Positions 30,317 to 40,131 of a stretch of 64,000 nt of DNA are shown piece by piece. The DNA lies in assembly GCF_008271695.1 (NCBI RefSeq), contig NZ_VKKY01000002.1, positions 1,426,001 through 1,490,000 of the forward strand, in the 5' to 3' direction. Origin of the DNA: Rufibacter hautae (GTDB lineage Bacteria > Bacteroidota > Bacteroidia > Cytophagales > Hymenobacteraceae). Each line of letters begins with the position of its first letter. The first letter of the stretch is position 1. A program made the position numbers and the translations under genes. The notes beneath the pieces are model-generated. The model saw only the letters and a program-made list of their open reading frames with translations, made no database searches and was not told the DNA's origin.

Positions 30317-31837
30317 TTACAGCACCAGGCCGTGGAAGAGCGCTGGCATCTCTTTGCTTAAATCATAGATAAAGCCGTTGAGAATGGCGTAGCGCACCTG
30401 GCCGTCTGGGGTTCTAAGCGTGAAATTGGCGTTCCGGTCCAAGGCCAGCCCGTGGTTTACTTTTCCGTTCACGGCCACCACGTTCAGGGGCAGATCCACG
30501 GGGTTGTAGTCCACGGGCATGCTCTGCAGCTTCACGGTGGTGTAGCCCGAGGCCAGCAACTCGCGGGTCCGTTCCGGGGTAAGTGCCTCCAGGTTGGCCA
30601 GTGGGGTTTCATAGACTTTGCCCGGGGTCAAGACCAGGCCCTCGGCGTTGACTTCCTCATAGCCGGAGAACACACTCATATCACCGATCTCCTCCACGGA
30701 ACTGCGGTGAAAGAAGCCTTGGGGCGTATTGGCGGTGCTTTCGTTCCGGAGAATGCCTATGTCCAGCAGCGTGTCGCGGCCCTGCTCGCGGTAGCGCACC
30801 TTGCGCAGCACCACATCAAACAGGTAGCGTTCGTTCTTTGGGATTTTGAAGTAGTCCTTCTTGTCATAGCGCGTATACCCTTGCTCCCCGATGATCTGCA
30901 AAGCAGAAAGGATGGCCGCGAAGTTGAGTTGCCGGATGTATTGTTTCTCCGGATCGCCCTGGTACCCCCCGGATTCAATCAAGATCAGGCTGGTGCCCCA
31001 TTTCTGGATGTTGTCGCCGAAGGCCCTGGGCTCATGCTCGTCTGAGTACTTGGCCACCTGCCCCGGGATAAACTGCTGGATGCTCTCGTTCATGCCCACA
31101 ATGGTGCGCATGGCCCGCTCCCGGACCTCGTTGATGGTCTGGGCGTGGTTGAAGGCCGGCGCCAGGAAAGAAATAGTGGCGGGTTTGCCGGTGGTGCCCA
31201 CGGTGTACAGGCGGCTCTGGTCATGGAGGTTGAACCCAAAATCTGGTTTAATGCTGTCGCGCAGGGATTTCAGGAGCTTGGCCTCGGGGCTCTGCAGGCG
31301 CAGCGCATCGCGGTTCAGGTCAATTTCCAGGGCATTGCGGCGGGTGAACCGTTCGGCGCCATCTGGGTTGAGCATGGGCACAAAGTACAGCGTGTTGTTT
31401 TTCAGGATCTCCTCCCGGATGGGGTTGAGCTCATCAGAAGCCTGCAGAAAGTTGAAGATATCCAGCAGCGCCATGGTGGCCGTGGACTCATCGCCGTGCA
31501 TCTGCGACCAGAGCATGATCTTGTTTTTGCCGGTGCCGGCCTTCACCAGGTAGATATCGCGCTTCTCCACGGATTTCCCCACCACTTTCACCTCAAACAC
31601 AGGGTTCTGCTTCAGTTTCTCCAGCAACGGCACAAGTTCCCGGTGCTTGAAGCGACGGCGTGAGATAGTGGATTCTTTATACCGCGCGTGTTGGTCAAAA
31701 ACCTGCCGCGCCATTTCTGCGGGTTGATTACGGGCCATTTCAGTAGGGTGATTGCTTTTTCCTGCAACCAGGCTGCTTTGGCACTGGGTACCCAAAAGTG
31801 TCATGAAAGAGAAAAAATAGATAAGGGGTTTTCGCAT
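30317..31837 (-). CDS. M14-family zinc carboxypeptidase lipoprotein
   Basis: 506 residues. The N-terminus MRKPLIYFFSFMTLLGTQC is a lipoprotein signal with the Cys at about 19. The M14 zinc site is visible: MLWSQMHGDESTATMAL (HxxE, about residue 115), then FVPMLNPDGAERFTRRN and EIDLNRDA (substrate Arg/Asn region), GFNLHDQS (third zinc His, about 203) and a late LILIESGGYQGDPE (catalytic Glu region, about 288). The extra 170 C-terminal residues form an additional beta-rich domain. It is an exported peptidase, possibly for peptides or murein stems, and lies upstream of the DUF1611-epimerase pair on the same strand, though palindrome copy 9 may separate the transcripts. Confidence 0.9.
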   Translation of the reverse strand: MRKPLIYFFSFMTLLGTQCQSSLVAGKSNHPTEMARNQPAEMARQVFDQHARYKESTISRRRFKHRELVPLLEKLKQNPVFEVKVVGKSVEKRDIYLVKAGTGKNKIMLWSQMHGDESTATMALLDIFNFLQASDELNPIREEILKNNTLYFVPMLNPDGAERFTRRNALEIDLNRDALRLQSPEAKLLKSLRDSIKPDFGFNLHDQSRLYTVGTTGKPATISFLAPAFNHAQTINEVRERAMRTIVGMNESIQQFIPGQVAKYSDEHEPRAFGDNIQKWGTSLILIESGGYQGDPEKQYIRQLNFAAILSALQIIGEQGYTRYDKKDYFKIPKNERYLFDVVLRKVRYREQGRDTLLDIGILRNESTANTPQGFFHRSSVEEIGDMSVFSGYEEVNAEGLVLTPGKVYETPLANLEALTPERTRELLASGYTTVKLQSMPVDYNPVDLPLNVVAVNGKVNHGLALDRNANFTLRTPDGQVRYAILNGFIYDLSKEMPALFHGLVL

Positions 31838-32265
31838 GGTACCACAAGCTGTTTAAGTGGTGGCAACTCAGCATGACCCAAAGGATAGAAATTCCTTTAA
31901 GTCGCCAAGAAAGTTAAAGGCGTTAATGTAAGTACGATTTCCGGGTTCCGGAAAAGATTTCAGCAGAATTTACCTCGGACAAAACTCTGCCAGGGTTCCT
32001 CAGAACTTTCGTACAACGCAAATTCTGCCCTTAAAGGGAGATTAAGAAGGGTGCTACCCCAACAGATAGGTTATATAAGTAAGAATTATAAAGCTTTTTT
32101 CATCTAGGGATGAAGAAGATCAGCAAAACGTGACCCGGAGGTGTAAACACCCCTCTGCGCTCCCTTCAAGGGGAGAGTCTCTTTTGAGAAGGCGCAGTTT
32201 ATGGGATTGAACAGCCTCCCTTTACTCCCGTTTTCCTGAAAATAAGCTTGAAACGGCTTTCTTCT
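31838..32265. other. Intergenic region, no gene seen
   Basis: About 428 bp between tsaD and the M14 gene, both minus strand. It contains a CCCCTC...GGGGAG motif (32148-32177) and a short degenerate palindrome (32227-32257: CCGTTTTCCTGAAAAT, then AAGCTTGAAACGG). No promoter or coding sequence could be assigned with confidence. Confidence 0.5.
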
Positions 32266-33270
32266 TTACACTTTCAATCTTGGATCTGGGCTGGCGTACT
32301 GCGTGGTAAAGTCACCGGCGAGGTACTGGAAGTGGGCGGCCATGGCAATCATGGCGGCGTTATCGGTGCAGTACTCAAAGGCGGGGATATAGACGTTCCA
32401 GCCATGTTTTTGGGCATATTCTTTTAAAGTAGCCCGTAAACCCGAGTTGGCCGATACGCCTCCGGCAATGGCGATCTCTTTGATGCCCTGCTCCTTGGCG
32501 GCCAGCACCAGTTTCTTCATGAGCGTCTGGATTAACGCCCACTGGATGCTGGCGCAGATGTCGGCCAGGTTGTGCTGCACGAAATCAGGATCAGCGGCGG
32601 TGTTCTTCTTCACGAAGTTGAGGATAGATGTCTTAATACCGCTGAAGGAGAAATCGTAGCCGTCCATGTTCACAATGGGGAATTGGAAGCGGTTGGGGTC
32701 GCCGGTGGAAGCCAGTTTGTCCAGCATGGGTCCGCCGGGGTATGGCAAGCCCAGCAGCTTGGCAGATTTATCGAAGGCCTCGCCCACGGCGTCATCGGTA
32801 GTCTGGCCCAGCACCTCCATGTCCAGGTGGCTGCGCACGAGCACAATCTGGGTATGGCCGCCGCTCACGGTGAGGCACAGAAACGGGAAGTTGGGCTTGG
32901 GATCGTCAATGAAATGGGCCAGGATGTGCGCTTGCATGTGGTTCACTTCAATGAGCGGTAAATCAAGGCCTAAGGCGAAGGATTTGGCGAAGGAACAGCC
33001 TACCAATAAGGCACCTAAAAGTCCAGGGCCGCGGGTAAAAGCCACCGCATCTAATTCGCTTTTTGCTATATTTGCTTTTTGCAAAGCCTGGGAAACCACG
33101 GGGATGATGTTTTGCTGGTGGGCCCTTGAGGCTAACTCTGGCACCACGCCGCCGTATTGCTCATGGATTGCCTGGGTGGCTACAATGTTTGACAACACGT
33201 GGCCGTTTTGAATGACAGAAGCCGAGGTTTCATCACAGGACGATTCTATTGCTAAAATTGTAGGGTTCAT
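32266..33270 (-). CDS. tsaD: tRNA N6-adenosine threonylcarbamoyltransferase subunit
   Basis: Transfers threonylcarbamoyl to A37 of ANN-decoding tRNAs, with TsaB/TsaE partners; cytoplasmic. 334 residues from MNPTILAIESSCDETSAS; an 8-residue upstream extension in frame is not family-like. The ASKHA-fold motifs are clear: HMQAHILAHF (metal-binding HxxxH, about residue 110), CLTVSGGHTQIVLV, DDAVGEAFDKSAKLLGL and the C-terminal IAIAGGVSANSGLRATL. The divergent TamB-like gene starts only 6 bp away, so each promoter must lie inside the other gene. Confidence 0.97.
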   Translation of the reverse strand: MNPTILAIESSCDETSASVIQNGHVLSNIVATQAIHEQYGGVVPELASRAHQQNIIPVVSQALQKANIAKSELDAVAFTRGPGLLGALLVGCSFAKSFALGLDLPLIEVNHMQAHILAHFIDDPKPNFPFLCLTVSGGHTQIVLVRSHLDMEVLGQTTDDAVGEAFDKSAKLLGLPYPGGPMLDKLASTGDPNRFQFPIVNMDGYDFSFSGIKTSILNFVKKNTAADPDFVQHNLADICASIQWALIQTLMKKLVLAAKEQGIKEIAIAGGVSANSGLRATLKEYAQKHGWNVYIPAFEYCTDNAAMIAMAAHFQYLAGDFTTQYASPDPRLKV

Positions 33271-33276
33271 AATCCG

Positions 33277-36200
33277 TTGGAGACGCAAGACCAAGAAGAG
33301 ACGCTAGAAAAAAAGAAAAACTACCCGCAAGTTATAGCAAAAGCTCTGTTAAAAATAATTCTGGGCGTGCTTATCCTGGTGGTAGTAGTGGTGGGCGTCC
33401 TCACCCTGGCGCTGCGTTTTCCGTCGGTTCAAACCAAAGTAGCCCAAAAAGCGGCCAAGACCCTCTCCCAGACCATCCACCACCAGGTGACCATTGGCAG
33501 CGTGGATATCCGGTTCTTCAAGAGCGTGGTGCTCAACCACGTAAGGGTGCTGGACCGCCAGAAAAAGACGCTCTTCTACGTGGGCGAGGCCGATGCTGAC
33601 ATCAGCTTTTTCCAGCTCTTTAAGGCAGACAAGCTGCGCATCCCGGTGGGGGGCGACAAGGTCCTGACTATTCCGTTTGTCAAGTTCCAGCCCGACCGGC
33701 TGCACATCGCCTCGCTTACCCTTACCCAACCCGAGGCCAACCTCATCAAGTACCAGGGCTCTGACACGCTGAACATGAGCACCTTCATCACGTCGCTCTC
33801 CAACCTCATCACCAAAGATACCACCAAGGCCAAAACACCCTTCGATTTCAAGATTGACGAGATCGTGCTCAAAGACGGGTTGTTTACCTACCACAATTAC
33901 AACTCGCCGCGCACCGAATATGGCCTGGATTACCAGCACATGGACCTGGAGCGGATTAACGGCCGTTTTTCTGAAATCAGCCTTAAAGGAGACACCATCC
34001 AGACGGTGGTCACCAGCCTCACCACCATGGACCGGACGTCTAAAACCTTCCTGAAGGACCTGGACACCCGCATGACCTTCGCGCCTACTTTCTGGGAGTG
34101 GGACAAGCTGAACCTGCGCGTGAACAACAGCCACCTGGCCAAGTACGTGCGCTTTGATTACCGGCAGTTCTGGAATTTCAAGGAGTTCAATGACAGCATG
34201 AACGTGACCGCTGACTTTGACAGCACCTACGTCACCTCAGACGACATCGCCCTTTTTGCCCCGGTTTTGAAAGACGTGAACGAAAAGGTGCTGCTCTCTG
34301 GCAAGGTCAAAGGCAAGGTGAAGAACTTTGACGCCCGCGACCTTGACGTGCGCTACGGCCAGTACACCCACATCACCGGCGATATCTCCGCCGACGGCCT
34401 GCCCAACTTCAAGAACACCTTCGCCGATCTGCACCTGGGGCCCAGCTCCATCAACGCCAAAGACATCAAGCAGTTCCTGCCCCGCAAAGCCTATGAGATG
34501 GCGGCCCGGGCGGGCACGGTGCGGCTGGAGGGCGAGTTCACCGGTTTCTACAATGACTTCGTGGCCAACGGGTCTTTTAAAAGCGCGCTGGGGAACGTGG
34601 TTTCGGATATCAACTTAAAGTTTGACAAGAATAACATTGACCGGTCGGCGTACCGCGGCTACCTGCGCACCAGCGGGTTTGACGTGGGCGGACTGCTGGG
34701 TGACCGCAGCGTGCTCAAGAAAGTGGCGCTGGACGGCAGGTTGCAGGGCAGCGGTTTCAGTTTGGCCACAGCCCGGCTCAACATGGACGCCAAGATCAAC
34801 GCCATCAACCTCAACAACTACAATTTCCGCAACATTGTGGTGAAGGGTGACCTGAGCCGCCAAACCTTCAACGGCGACCTCAGCATCAACGACCCCAACC
34901 TGAAACTGTCGGCCTCGGGCCAGGTGAACCTGCAGAACAACCGCCAGGTATTTGACCTGAAAACCAACATCAAGACCGCTGACCTGCGCGCCCTGGGCTT
35001 CACCAAACAAGGCATTGTGGTCTCCACCGTGGCCGATGTGGACTTCACGGGCACCAAACTGGATGAGATTCACGGACTGGCCAACTTCAAGAACACCAAA
35101 CTGCTGTACAGCGGCAAAGAGGTAGACATTGACTCGCTTTCCATTGAGTCGCACTTCCACAACGGCATCAGGGAGTTGCACGTGGGCTCTGAGGTCTTGG
35201 CGCTGCAGTTGGGCGGGAACTTCCTGTACTCCACCTTCTTCCGAGACCTGGAAACGCTCTATGAAGAATACCGCCTCAATTTGGAAAACAACCCCTTACG
35301 GATAGACAATTATTACCGCCGCAAATCGCCAATTCCGCCGGCCTATTATGAGGTAGACCTGGATGTGCACCTGCGGCACATCAACCCGGTGTTGCACGCC
35401 TTTTTGCCAGACGTTTCCATCTCCAACTTTTCTACCATGAAAGGTACGTTCCGGAACGGGCCCACCACCATGTTGACCCTTGTCAGCCAGCTAGATACCA
35501 TCTTCTACGGCAAGAACGAGTTTTACGGCAACAACCTGGAAGTCACCTCCTCCAAGCTCTGGAACAGCCCCGATGTGCTGGCCAACACCCTTATCACCTC
35601 TGAGCGGCAGAAACTTGGCAGCGCCGGCAACACCGAAAAACTGTACGTGGAAGGCGTGTGGAGCGACCGGCTCATTCGGTTTTCCAGCAACATCGCTCAG
35701 ACAGGAACCACCAACCGCGCCAACATCAGCGGAAACGTGTCTTTTGAGCAGGACCAGATACAGGTGGTCTTCAACCAATCCAACATCAACGTGCTGGACA
35801 AAGTCTGGAACATCTCGCCCAACAACACCATTGTCTTTGACGGCGGAGCCGTGCGGTTTGAGAACGTGACCTTGTCTAACGGACCGCAGAGCGTGAACAT
35901 ATTCGGGGTGCTGTCCCGGAATCCGCAGGATTTGCTCACGGTGAGTCTGGCCAATTTCCGGCTGGAGAACTTGAACCCGCTCCTGCCCGATAAAATCGAC
36001 GGCCGCCTGAATGCCGAGCTGCAGGTACGTGACCTCTATAATGAAATCCAGCTGTCCTCCAAATTGGCCGTGGACACGTTCATGATTGGGAATCAGCTTA
36101 TCGGCAACGTGGCCGGCACCACCAACTGGGAGAACCGCCTGCACCGCATGAACGTGGACCTAGGCATCAGCCGTGACGACAAGAAGGTACTCTCGCTCAC

Positions 36201-37938
36201 GGGCCATTATGACCCCAACGGCGGCAAAGAGGAACTGGATTTACTGGCCGTTTTAGACGATGCCCAGATGAAACTGGTGGAGCCCGTGCTCAAAACCATC
36301 ATGTCTGACCTGGGCGGCACCATGGACGGAAGGGTGCGGATCTCGGGGAAACTCTCAGGTCCCATCCTCAAAGGCTCGGTCATGGTGACCGATGGCTCTT
36401 TTGTATTCAATTACCTCAAAACCAAGTACACCTTCTCTGACCGCGTCTACTTTACAGAGAATGACATCTCTTTCCAGAACGTGCGGGTGCGGGACATCTA
36501 CAACAACGTGGCGGTGCTTAACGGTGGCATTTTCCACGACGGCTTCCAGAACATGGTGCTGGACCTGCGGGCCCGGTTCAACAAGTTCATGGTCCTGAAC
36601 ACCACCCGCGCCGATAACCCGCTGTACTACGGAACGGCCTTCGCTACCGGCGAGGTCACCGCGCTGGGTGCCACCTCTAACCTGCAGGTGAACGTAACCG
36701 CCCGCAGCGAGGAGAGAACCAACATCGCAATTCCGCTGGACAACACCACGGCGCTGGAACGGCAGAACTTCATCACGTTCGTGAACAACAACCCCGCCCG
36801 GCAAGACACCACCACCGTCAGAGACACTACCCTGGTGAAAAATGGCGTGGACCTGAGCGGCATCCGGCTCAACTTCAACCTGGATGTGAATGAGAACGCG
36901 TACATAGAACTCATCTTTGACGAGCGCACCGGCGATATCATCCGGGGGCGGGGGCGCGGCAACATTAGAATGGAAATTGACACCCGTGGTGAGTTTGCCA
37001 TGTACGGGAACTACGAGATTGTGCAGGGCCGCTACAACTTCACGCTGCTAGGCGTGATCAACAAAGAATTTAACGTACGGCCGGGCGGTACCGTCACCTG
37101 GAACGGTGATCCGCTGGAAGGGCTCCTCAACATCACCGCTGAGTACACCCAACGGGTTTCCCTGGCGCCAATTCTCGCGGATTTGAGCGAGCAGCAGCAG
37201 CAGAGTGCGGCAGCGCGTTCCCGCTACCCCGTAACCGCCGTAATGGACCTGGACGGCCCGCTCACCACACCGCAGATCAGGCTGAACCTGGAGTTCAACG
37301 ATACGCCCAGCTTGCTGGAAGACCAGATCACGCGCTATCTGAACAACATCCGGAACGATGAACAGGAACTGAACCGCCAGGTCTTCTCTCTGTTGGCTTT
37401 CAAGCGGTTATCCGCTAGGGATGAATTGCAGGTGGGCTTAGGCGTGGGCGATCTGGGCAGCAGCGTGGGTGAGCTTTTCTCTAACCAACTCAGCTACTGG
37501 CTCTCGCAGATAGACAGCAACCTGGAGGTGGACATCGGGGTGAGCGGCAACGGGAACCAGGTTCTGGACGATGTGCAGTTGCGTCTGAGCTATACCTTTT
37601 TAGAGGGCCGCCTGAAAGTAACCCGCGAGGGCAGCGTGAACAACAACCGTTTGGGCAGCAACCGCTCCACCGCCGCCGGTGACTGGTCAGTAGAGTATTA
37701 CCTGAGCCAAAGCGGCCAGTTAAGGCTTCGGGCGACCTATGAAACCACCCCGCGGGACTTCGAGGCGAACGCCACCGCCAGCCGCCAGACGGTGAGCGTG
37801 CTGCACCAGGCCAACTTTGACCGGTTCGGGGAGCTTTTCCGCCGCCGCAAACTGAGCAAACGGGCGCAGCGGGCCGCCGAGCGGGAACGCATCCTGCAGA
37901 TCCAGGACGACACGCCTACCAGCATCCAGAACCTGTAA
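33277..37938 (+). CDS. TamB-like translocation/assembly module protein
   Basis: 1553 residues; the first codon is TTG at 33277. A single membrane anchor (LLKIILGVLILVVVVVGVLTLAL, about 24-46) is followed by a very long repetitive beta-rich periplasmic region, with alternating hydrophobic residues typical of AsmA/TamB lipid-transfer tubes. The C-terminal ~350 residues are the TamB (DUF490) domain, with NYEIVQGRYNFTLLGVINKE, NISPNNTIVFDGGAVRFENV-type repeats before it and LSYTFLEGRLKVTREGSVNN near the end. The family bridges inner and outer membrane for lipid or outer-membrane-protein assembly. No TamA-like gene is nearby. A TAAAATTG box (33253-33260) inside tsaD may be its promoter. Confidence 0.93.
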   Translation: METQDQEETLEKKKNYPQVIAKALLKIILGVLILVVVVVGVLTLALRFPSVQTKVAQKAAKTLSQTIHHQVTIGSVDIRFFKSVVLNHVRVLDRQKKTLFYVGEADADISFFQLFKADKLRIPVGGDKVLTIPFVKFQPDRLHIASLTLTQPEANLIKYQGSDTLNMSTFITSLSNLITKDTTKAKTPFDFKIDEIVLKDGLFTYHNYNSPRTEYGLDYQHMDLERINGRFSEISLKGDTIQTVVTSLTTMDRTSKTFLKDLDTRMTFAPTFWEWDKLNLRVNNSHLAKYVRFDYRQFWNFKEFNDSMNVTADFDSTYVTSDDIALFAPVLKDVNEKVLLSGKVKGKVKNFDARDLDVRYGQYTHITGDISADGLPNFKNTFADLHLGPSSINAKDIKQFLPRKAYEMAARAGTVRLEGEFTGFYNDFVANGSFKSALGNVVSDINLKFDKNNIDRSAYRGYLRTSGFDVGGLLGDRSVLKKVALDGRLQGSGFSLATARLNMDAKINAINLNNYNFRNIVVKGDLSRQTFNGDLSINDPNLKLSASGQVNLQNNRQVFDLKTNIKTADLRALGFTKQGIVVSTVADVDFTGTKLDEIHGLANFKNTKLLYSGKEVDIDSLSIESHFHNGIRELHVGSEVLALQLGGNFLYSTFFRDLETLYEEYRLNLENNPLRIDNYYRRKSPIPPAYYEVDLDVHLRHINPVLHAFLPDVSISNFSTMKGTFRNGPTTMLTLVSQLDTIFYGKNEFYGNNLEVTSSKLWNSPDVLANTLITSERQKLGSAGNTEKLYVEGVWSDRLIRFSSNIAQTGTTNRANISGNVSFEQDQIQVVFNQSNINVLDKVWNISPNNTIVFDGGAVRFENVTLSNGPQSVNIFGVLSRNPQDLLTVSLANFRLENLNPLLPDKIDGRLNAELQVRDLYNEIQLSSKLAVDTFMIGNQLIGNVAGTTNWENRLHRMNVDLGISRDDKKVLSLTGHYDPNGGKEELDLLAVLDDAQMKLVEPVLKTIMSDLGGTMDGRVRISGKLSGPILKGSVMVTDGSFVFNYLKTKYTFSDRVYFTENDISFQNVRVRDIYNNVAVLNGGIFHDGFQNMVLDLRARFNKFMVLNTTRADNPLYYGTAFATGEVTALGATSNLQVNVTARSEERTNIAIPLDNTTALERQNFITFVNNNPARQDTTTVRDTTLVKNGVDLSGIRLNFNLDVNENAYIELIFDERTGDIIRGRGRGNIRMEIDTRGEFAMYGNYEIVQGRYNFTLLGVINKEFNVRPGGTVTWNGDPLEGLLNITAEYTQRVSLAPILADLSEQQQQSAAARSRYPVTAVMDLDGPLTTPQIRLNLEFNDTPSLLEDQITRYLNNIRNDEQELNRQVFSLLAFKRLSARDELQVGLGVGDLGSSVGELFSNQLSYWLSQIDSNLEVDIGVSGNGNQVLDDVQLRLSYTFLEGRLKVTREGSVNNNRLGSNRSTAAGDWSVEYYLSQSGQLRLRATYETTPRDFEANATASRQTVSVLHQANFDRFGELFRRRKLSKRAQRAAERERILQIQDDTPTSIQNL

Positions 37939-37941
37939 GCG

Positions 37942-37977
37942 GGTTTAGGGGCTGTTTTCTGTAAAGGAAGCCGAAAA
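37942..37977. repeat. Dispersed palindrome, copy 10
   Basis: Left half GGTTTAGGGGCTGTTTT, right half AAAGGAAGCCGAAAAG. It begins 3 bp past the TamB-like stop codon. Confidence 0.7.
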
Positions 37978-38066
37978 GAGATGGGAAGAATAACCTGGCA
38001 AATACCAAGCTGGTTGGTTCTGAAGGGGCTTTTCCGGGCTTTGCCCGAAGCTTGGGCAAGGCTGCT

Positions 38067-38102
38067 GTTTAGGGGCTCTTTTGCAGAAATCAGGGGAAAA
38101 AC
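38067..38102. repeat. Dispersed palindrome, copy 11
   Basis: Left half GTTTAGGGGCTCTTTT, right half AAATCAGGGGAAAAAC. Second copy in the same 220-bp gap between the TamB-like gene and ftsX. Confidence 0.6.
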
Positions 38103-38135
38103 GTGGGCTGCGCCGTTCTTCTTCTAAATAATTAC

Positions 38136-38143
38136 TATTTTTG
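38136..38143 (+). promoter_or_regulatory. Promoter -7 box of the ftsX operon
   Basis: TATTTTTG is an exact TAnnTTTG box 15 bp before the ftsX ATG, implying a leader of only about 8-9 nt. No convincing -33 TTTG was found. Confidence 0.55.
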
Positions 38144-38158
38144 CCGGCACACGTTTTT

Positions 38159-39058
38159 ATGGCTGCTAAACCGCTCAAACATACCCGCAAGAAAAAGCTA
38201 GGCAATTACCCGCACACCATGGTGATCTTCAGTATCACGTTGGCGCTGTTTGTAATAGGTTCCTTTGGGCTGCTGCTCATCCACGCCGGCAAGCTTTCTA
38301 ACCTGGTGAAACAGAATATAGAAGTGCAGGTGTACCTGGACCGCGAGATCACTCCCTTGGAGGTAGATAAGCTAAAAAAGACGCTGGGCAGCAAAGAGTA
38401 CATCGCCTACGAAGGCAACCAGCCGCAGGTGTTGTTCATGTCCAAAGAGCAGGGAGCCAAGGAATTCATTGACGAGAGCGGCGAGGATTTCCTGACCTTC
38501 CTGGGCGAGAACCCGCTCCGCGATGCTTTTATCCTGCGCATCAACCCCGAGTTTGCCACCTCTGATAACCTCAAAAAGATAAAGCAGGACCTGCAGAACA
38601 CGCTGGGCGTGTACGAGGTGGACTACGTGGAAAGCCTTATTGACTCCATCAACCAAAACCTGAGAAAGGTGAGCATTATGCTGCTGGCCTTCGCGGGTAT
38701 TCTGGTGCTGGTGGTCATCATCCTCATCAACAACACCATTAAACTGGCCCTTTTCTCCCAGCGATTCCTCATCAGGAGCATGCAGTTGGTGGGTGCCACC
38801 TCCTTCTTTATCCAGCGGCCATTCCTGAACCGTGCCACTTTCCAGGGGCTGGTGAGCGGGGCATTGGCCTCTATCCTGCTCTACGGCTTGCTCCAGTATG
38901 CATACCACGAGATCAGCGAACTTTACCTGCTCCGCGATGAGCGGCAGATGCTGATGCTCATGGCTGCGCTGCTGATCCTGGGCGGGGTGCTGGGCTTTTT
39001 CAGTTCTTACCGGGCGGTTAAAAAATACCTTCGGGCTTCTCTAGACGATTTATATTAA
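38159..39058 (+). CDS. ftsX: Cell-division ABC-transporter-like permease FtsX
   Basis: Works with FtsE at the septum to activate murein hydrolases. 299 residues from the ATG at 38159; the in-frame TTG at 38141 lies in the promoter box and is rejected. Topology: TM1 about 22-44 (VIFSITLALFVIGSFGLLLI), a large periplasmic loop of about 120 residues, then three membrane segments (LLAFAGILVLVVIILI, about 170-190; ASILLYGLL, about 238-250; LMAALLILGGVLGFF, about 262-285). FLIRSMQLVGATSFFIQRPF is the family motif between TM2 and TM3. First gene of a five-gene operon. Confidence 0.95.
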   Translation: MAAKPLKHTRKKKLGNYPHTMVIFSITLALFVIGSFGLLLIHAGKLSNLVKQNIEVQVYLDREITPLEVDKLKKTLGSKEYIAYEGNQPQVLFMSKEQGAKEFIDESGEDFLTFLGENPLRDAFILRINPEFATSDNLKKIKQDLQNTLGVYEVDYVESLIDSINQNLRKVSIMLLAFAGILVLVVIILINNTIKLALFSQRFLIRSMQLVGATSFFIQRPFLNRATFQGLVSGALASILLYGLLQYAYHEISELYLLRDERQMLMLMAALLILGGVLGFFSSYRAVKKYLRASLDDLY

Positions 39059-39072
39059 AGACAATATCCTTT

Positions 39073-39288
39073 ATGGAAAACAAGACCCCCTTCTCGTTCG
39101 GTCGGCGCAATTACCAGATTATGATTGTAGGTTTAGTGGTGATGGCCATCGGGTTTATTCTCATGGCCATGGACTCTGAGCCGTATGGTTACGGTTTCCT
39201 GGGGCTTACCCTGGGGCCCATTGTTTTGGTGGCAGGTTTCATCATCCAATTCTTCGCCATTCTGGCAAAACCCCGCAAAAACGTTTAG
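39073..39288 (+). CDS. DUF3098 small membrane protein
   Basis: 71 residues. Two hydrophobic segments (MIVGLVVMAIGFILMAMDSE and GPIVLVAGFIIQFFAILA) separated by a short loop, with the N-terminal FSFGRRNYQIM typical of DUF3098. Function unknown. It is conserved between ftsX and uppP in Bacteroidetes. The stop abuts the uppP start (no gap). Confidence 0.92.
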   Translation: MENKTPFSFGRRNYQIMIVGLVVMAIGFILMAMDSEPYGYGFLGLTLGPIVLVAGFIIQFFAILAKPRKNV

Positions 39289-40131
39289 ATGAGTATTTGG
39301 CAAGCCATCATCCTGGCCATAGTGGAAGGATTGACGGAGTTTTTACCGGTATCTTCTACCGGGCACATGGTCATCGCCTCCAGCCTGATGGGCATCAGTG
39401 CGTTTCAATTTACCAAGATGTTTACCGTGGCCGTTCAATTTGGGGCCATTATCTCAGTGGTGGTGCTATACTGGAGACGGTTCATCAACTCTTTTGATTT
39501 TTACAAAAAACTGATGGTAGCCGTAATTCCGGCGCTGGCCATCGGTTTTGTGCTGAAAGACGTCGTGGACGCCATGCTGGAACGCGTGGAGATTGTGGCC
39601 ATCAGCCTTCTGCTGGGTGGCCTCATCCTGATCTTTGTGGACCGCTGGTTCACAGACGGTTCCCGACCTGTGACTACGCCCAGCTACAAGAATGCCTTGA
39701 TCATTGGCTTGTTCCAGTGTATTGCCATGATTCCGGGGGTTTCGCGCTCGGCTTCCTCCATCATCGGGGGGCTTACCCAACATATGACCCGCAAAGCGGC
39801 GGCGGAGTTCTCATTTTTCATGGCTGTGCCCACTATGTTGGCCGCTGCTACCTACACCGTCATCACCGATCTGCTGCACCTGGAGATCTCTGACGTGCTT
39901 AAGTTCAACCTCCCTAAGATTCAGGCGGGCTTTGCCTCCATCACTCCGCAGGAGTGGCAGGTGCTGGCCGTAGGAAACATAGTGGCGTTTCTGGTGGCCA
40001 TGGCGGCCATCAAGTTCTTTGTGGGCTTTTTGACAAAAAACGGCTTTAAACTGTTTGGCTACTACCGTATTCTGGTAGGCCTGGTAATTCTATTGTTACT
40101 TTCCTTGGGGGTTGATATTCAGTTAGTGTAA
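39289..40131 (+). CDS. uppP: Undecaprenyl-diphosphatase
   Basis: Dephosphorylates undecaprenyl pyrophosphate so that the lipid carrier can be reused for murein and surface-glycan synthesis; integral to the inner membrane. 280 residues, about eight membrane segments. Motifs: [15 protein letters not shown] (about 13-27, with the catalytic Glu and Ser/His) and [14 protein letters not shown] (about 146-159, the conserved Arg). Also confers bacitracin tolerance when abundant (known for the family). It supports the polysaccharide cluster further downstream. The truB start overlaps its stop by 1 nt. Confidence 0.96.
   Translation: MSIWQAIILAIVEGLTEFLPVSSTGHMVIASSLMGISAFQFTKMFTVAVQFGAIISVVVLYWRRFINSFDFYKKLMVAVIPALAIGFVLKDVVDAMLERVEIVAISLLLGGLILIFVDRWFTDGSRPVTTPSYKNALIIGLFQCIAMIPGVSRSASSIIGGLTQHMTRKAAAEFSFFMAVPTMLAAATYTVITDLLHLEISDVLKFNLPKIQAGFASITPQEWQVLAVGNIVAFLVAMAAIKFFVGFLTKNGFKLFGYYRILVGLVILLLLSLGVDIQLV

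Noticed and set aside
34615-36144. Long antisense frames inside the TamB-like gene
   Set aside because: They are by-products of GC-rich codon use in a verified gene; products lack motifs and have skewed composition.
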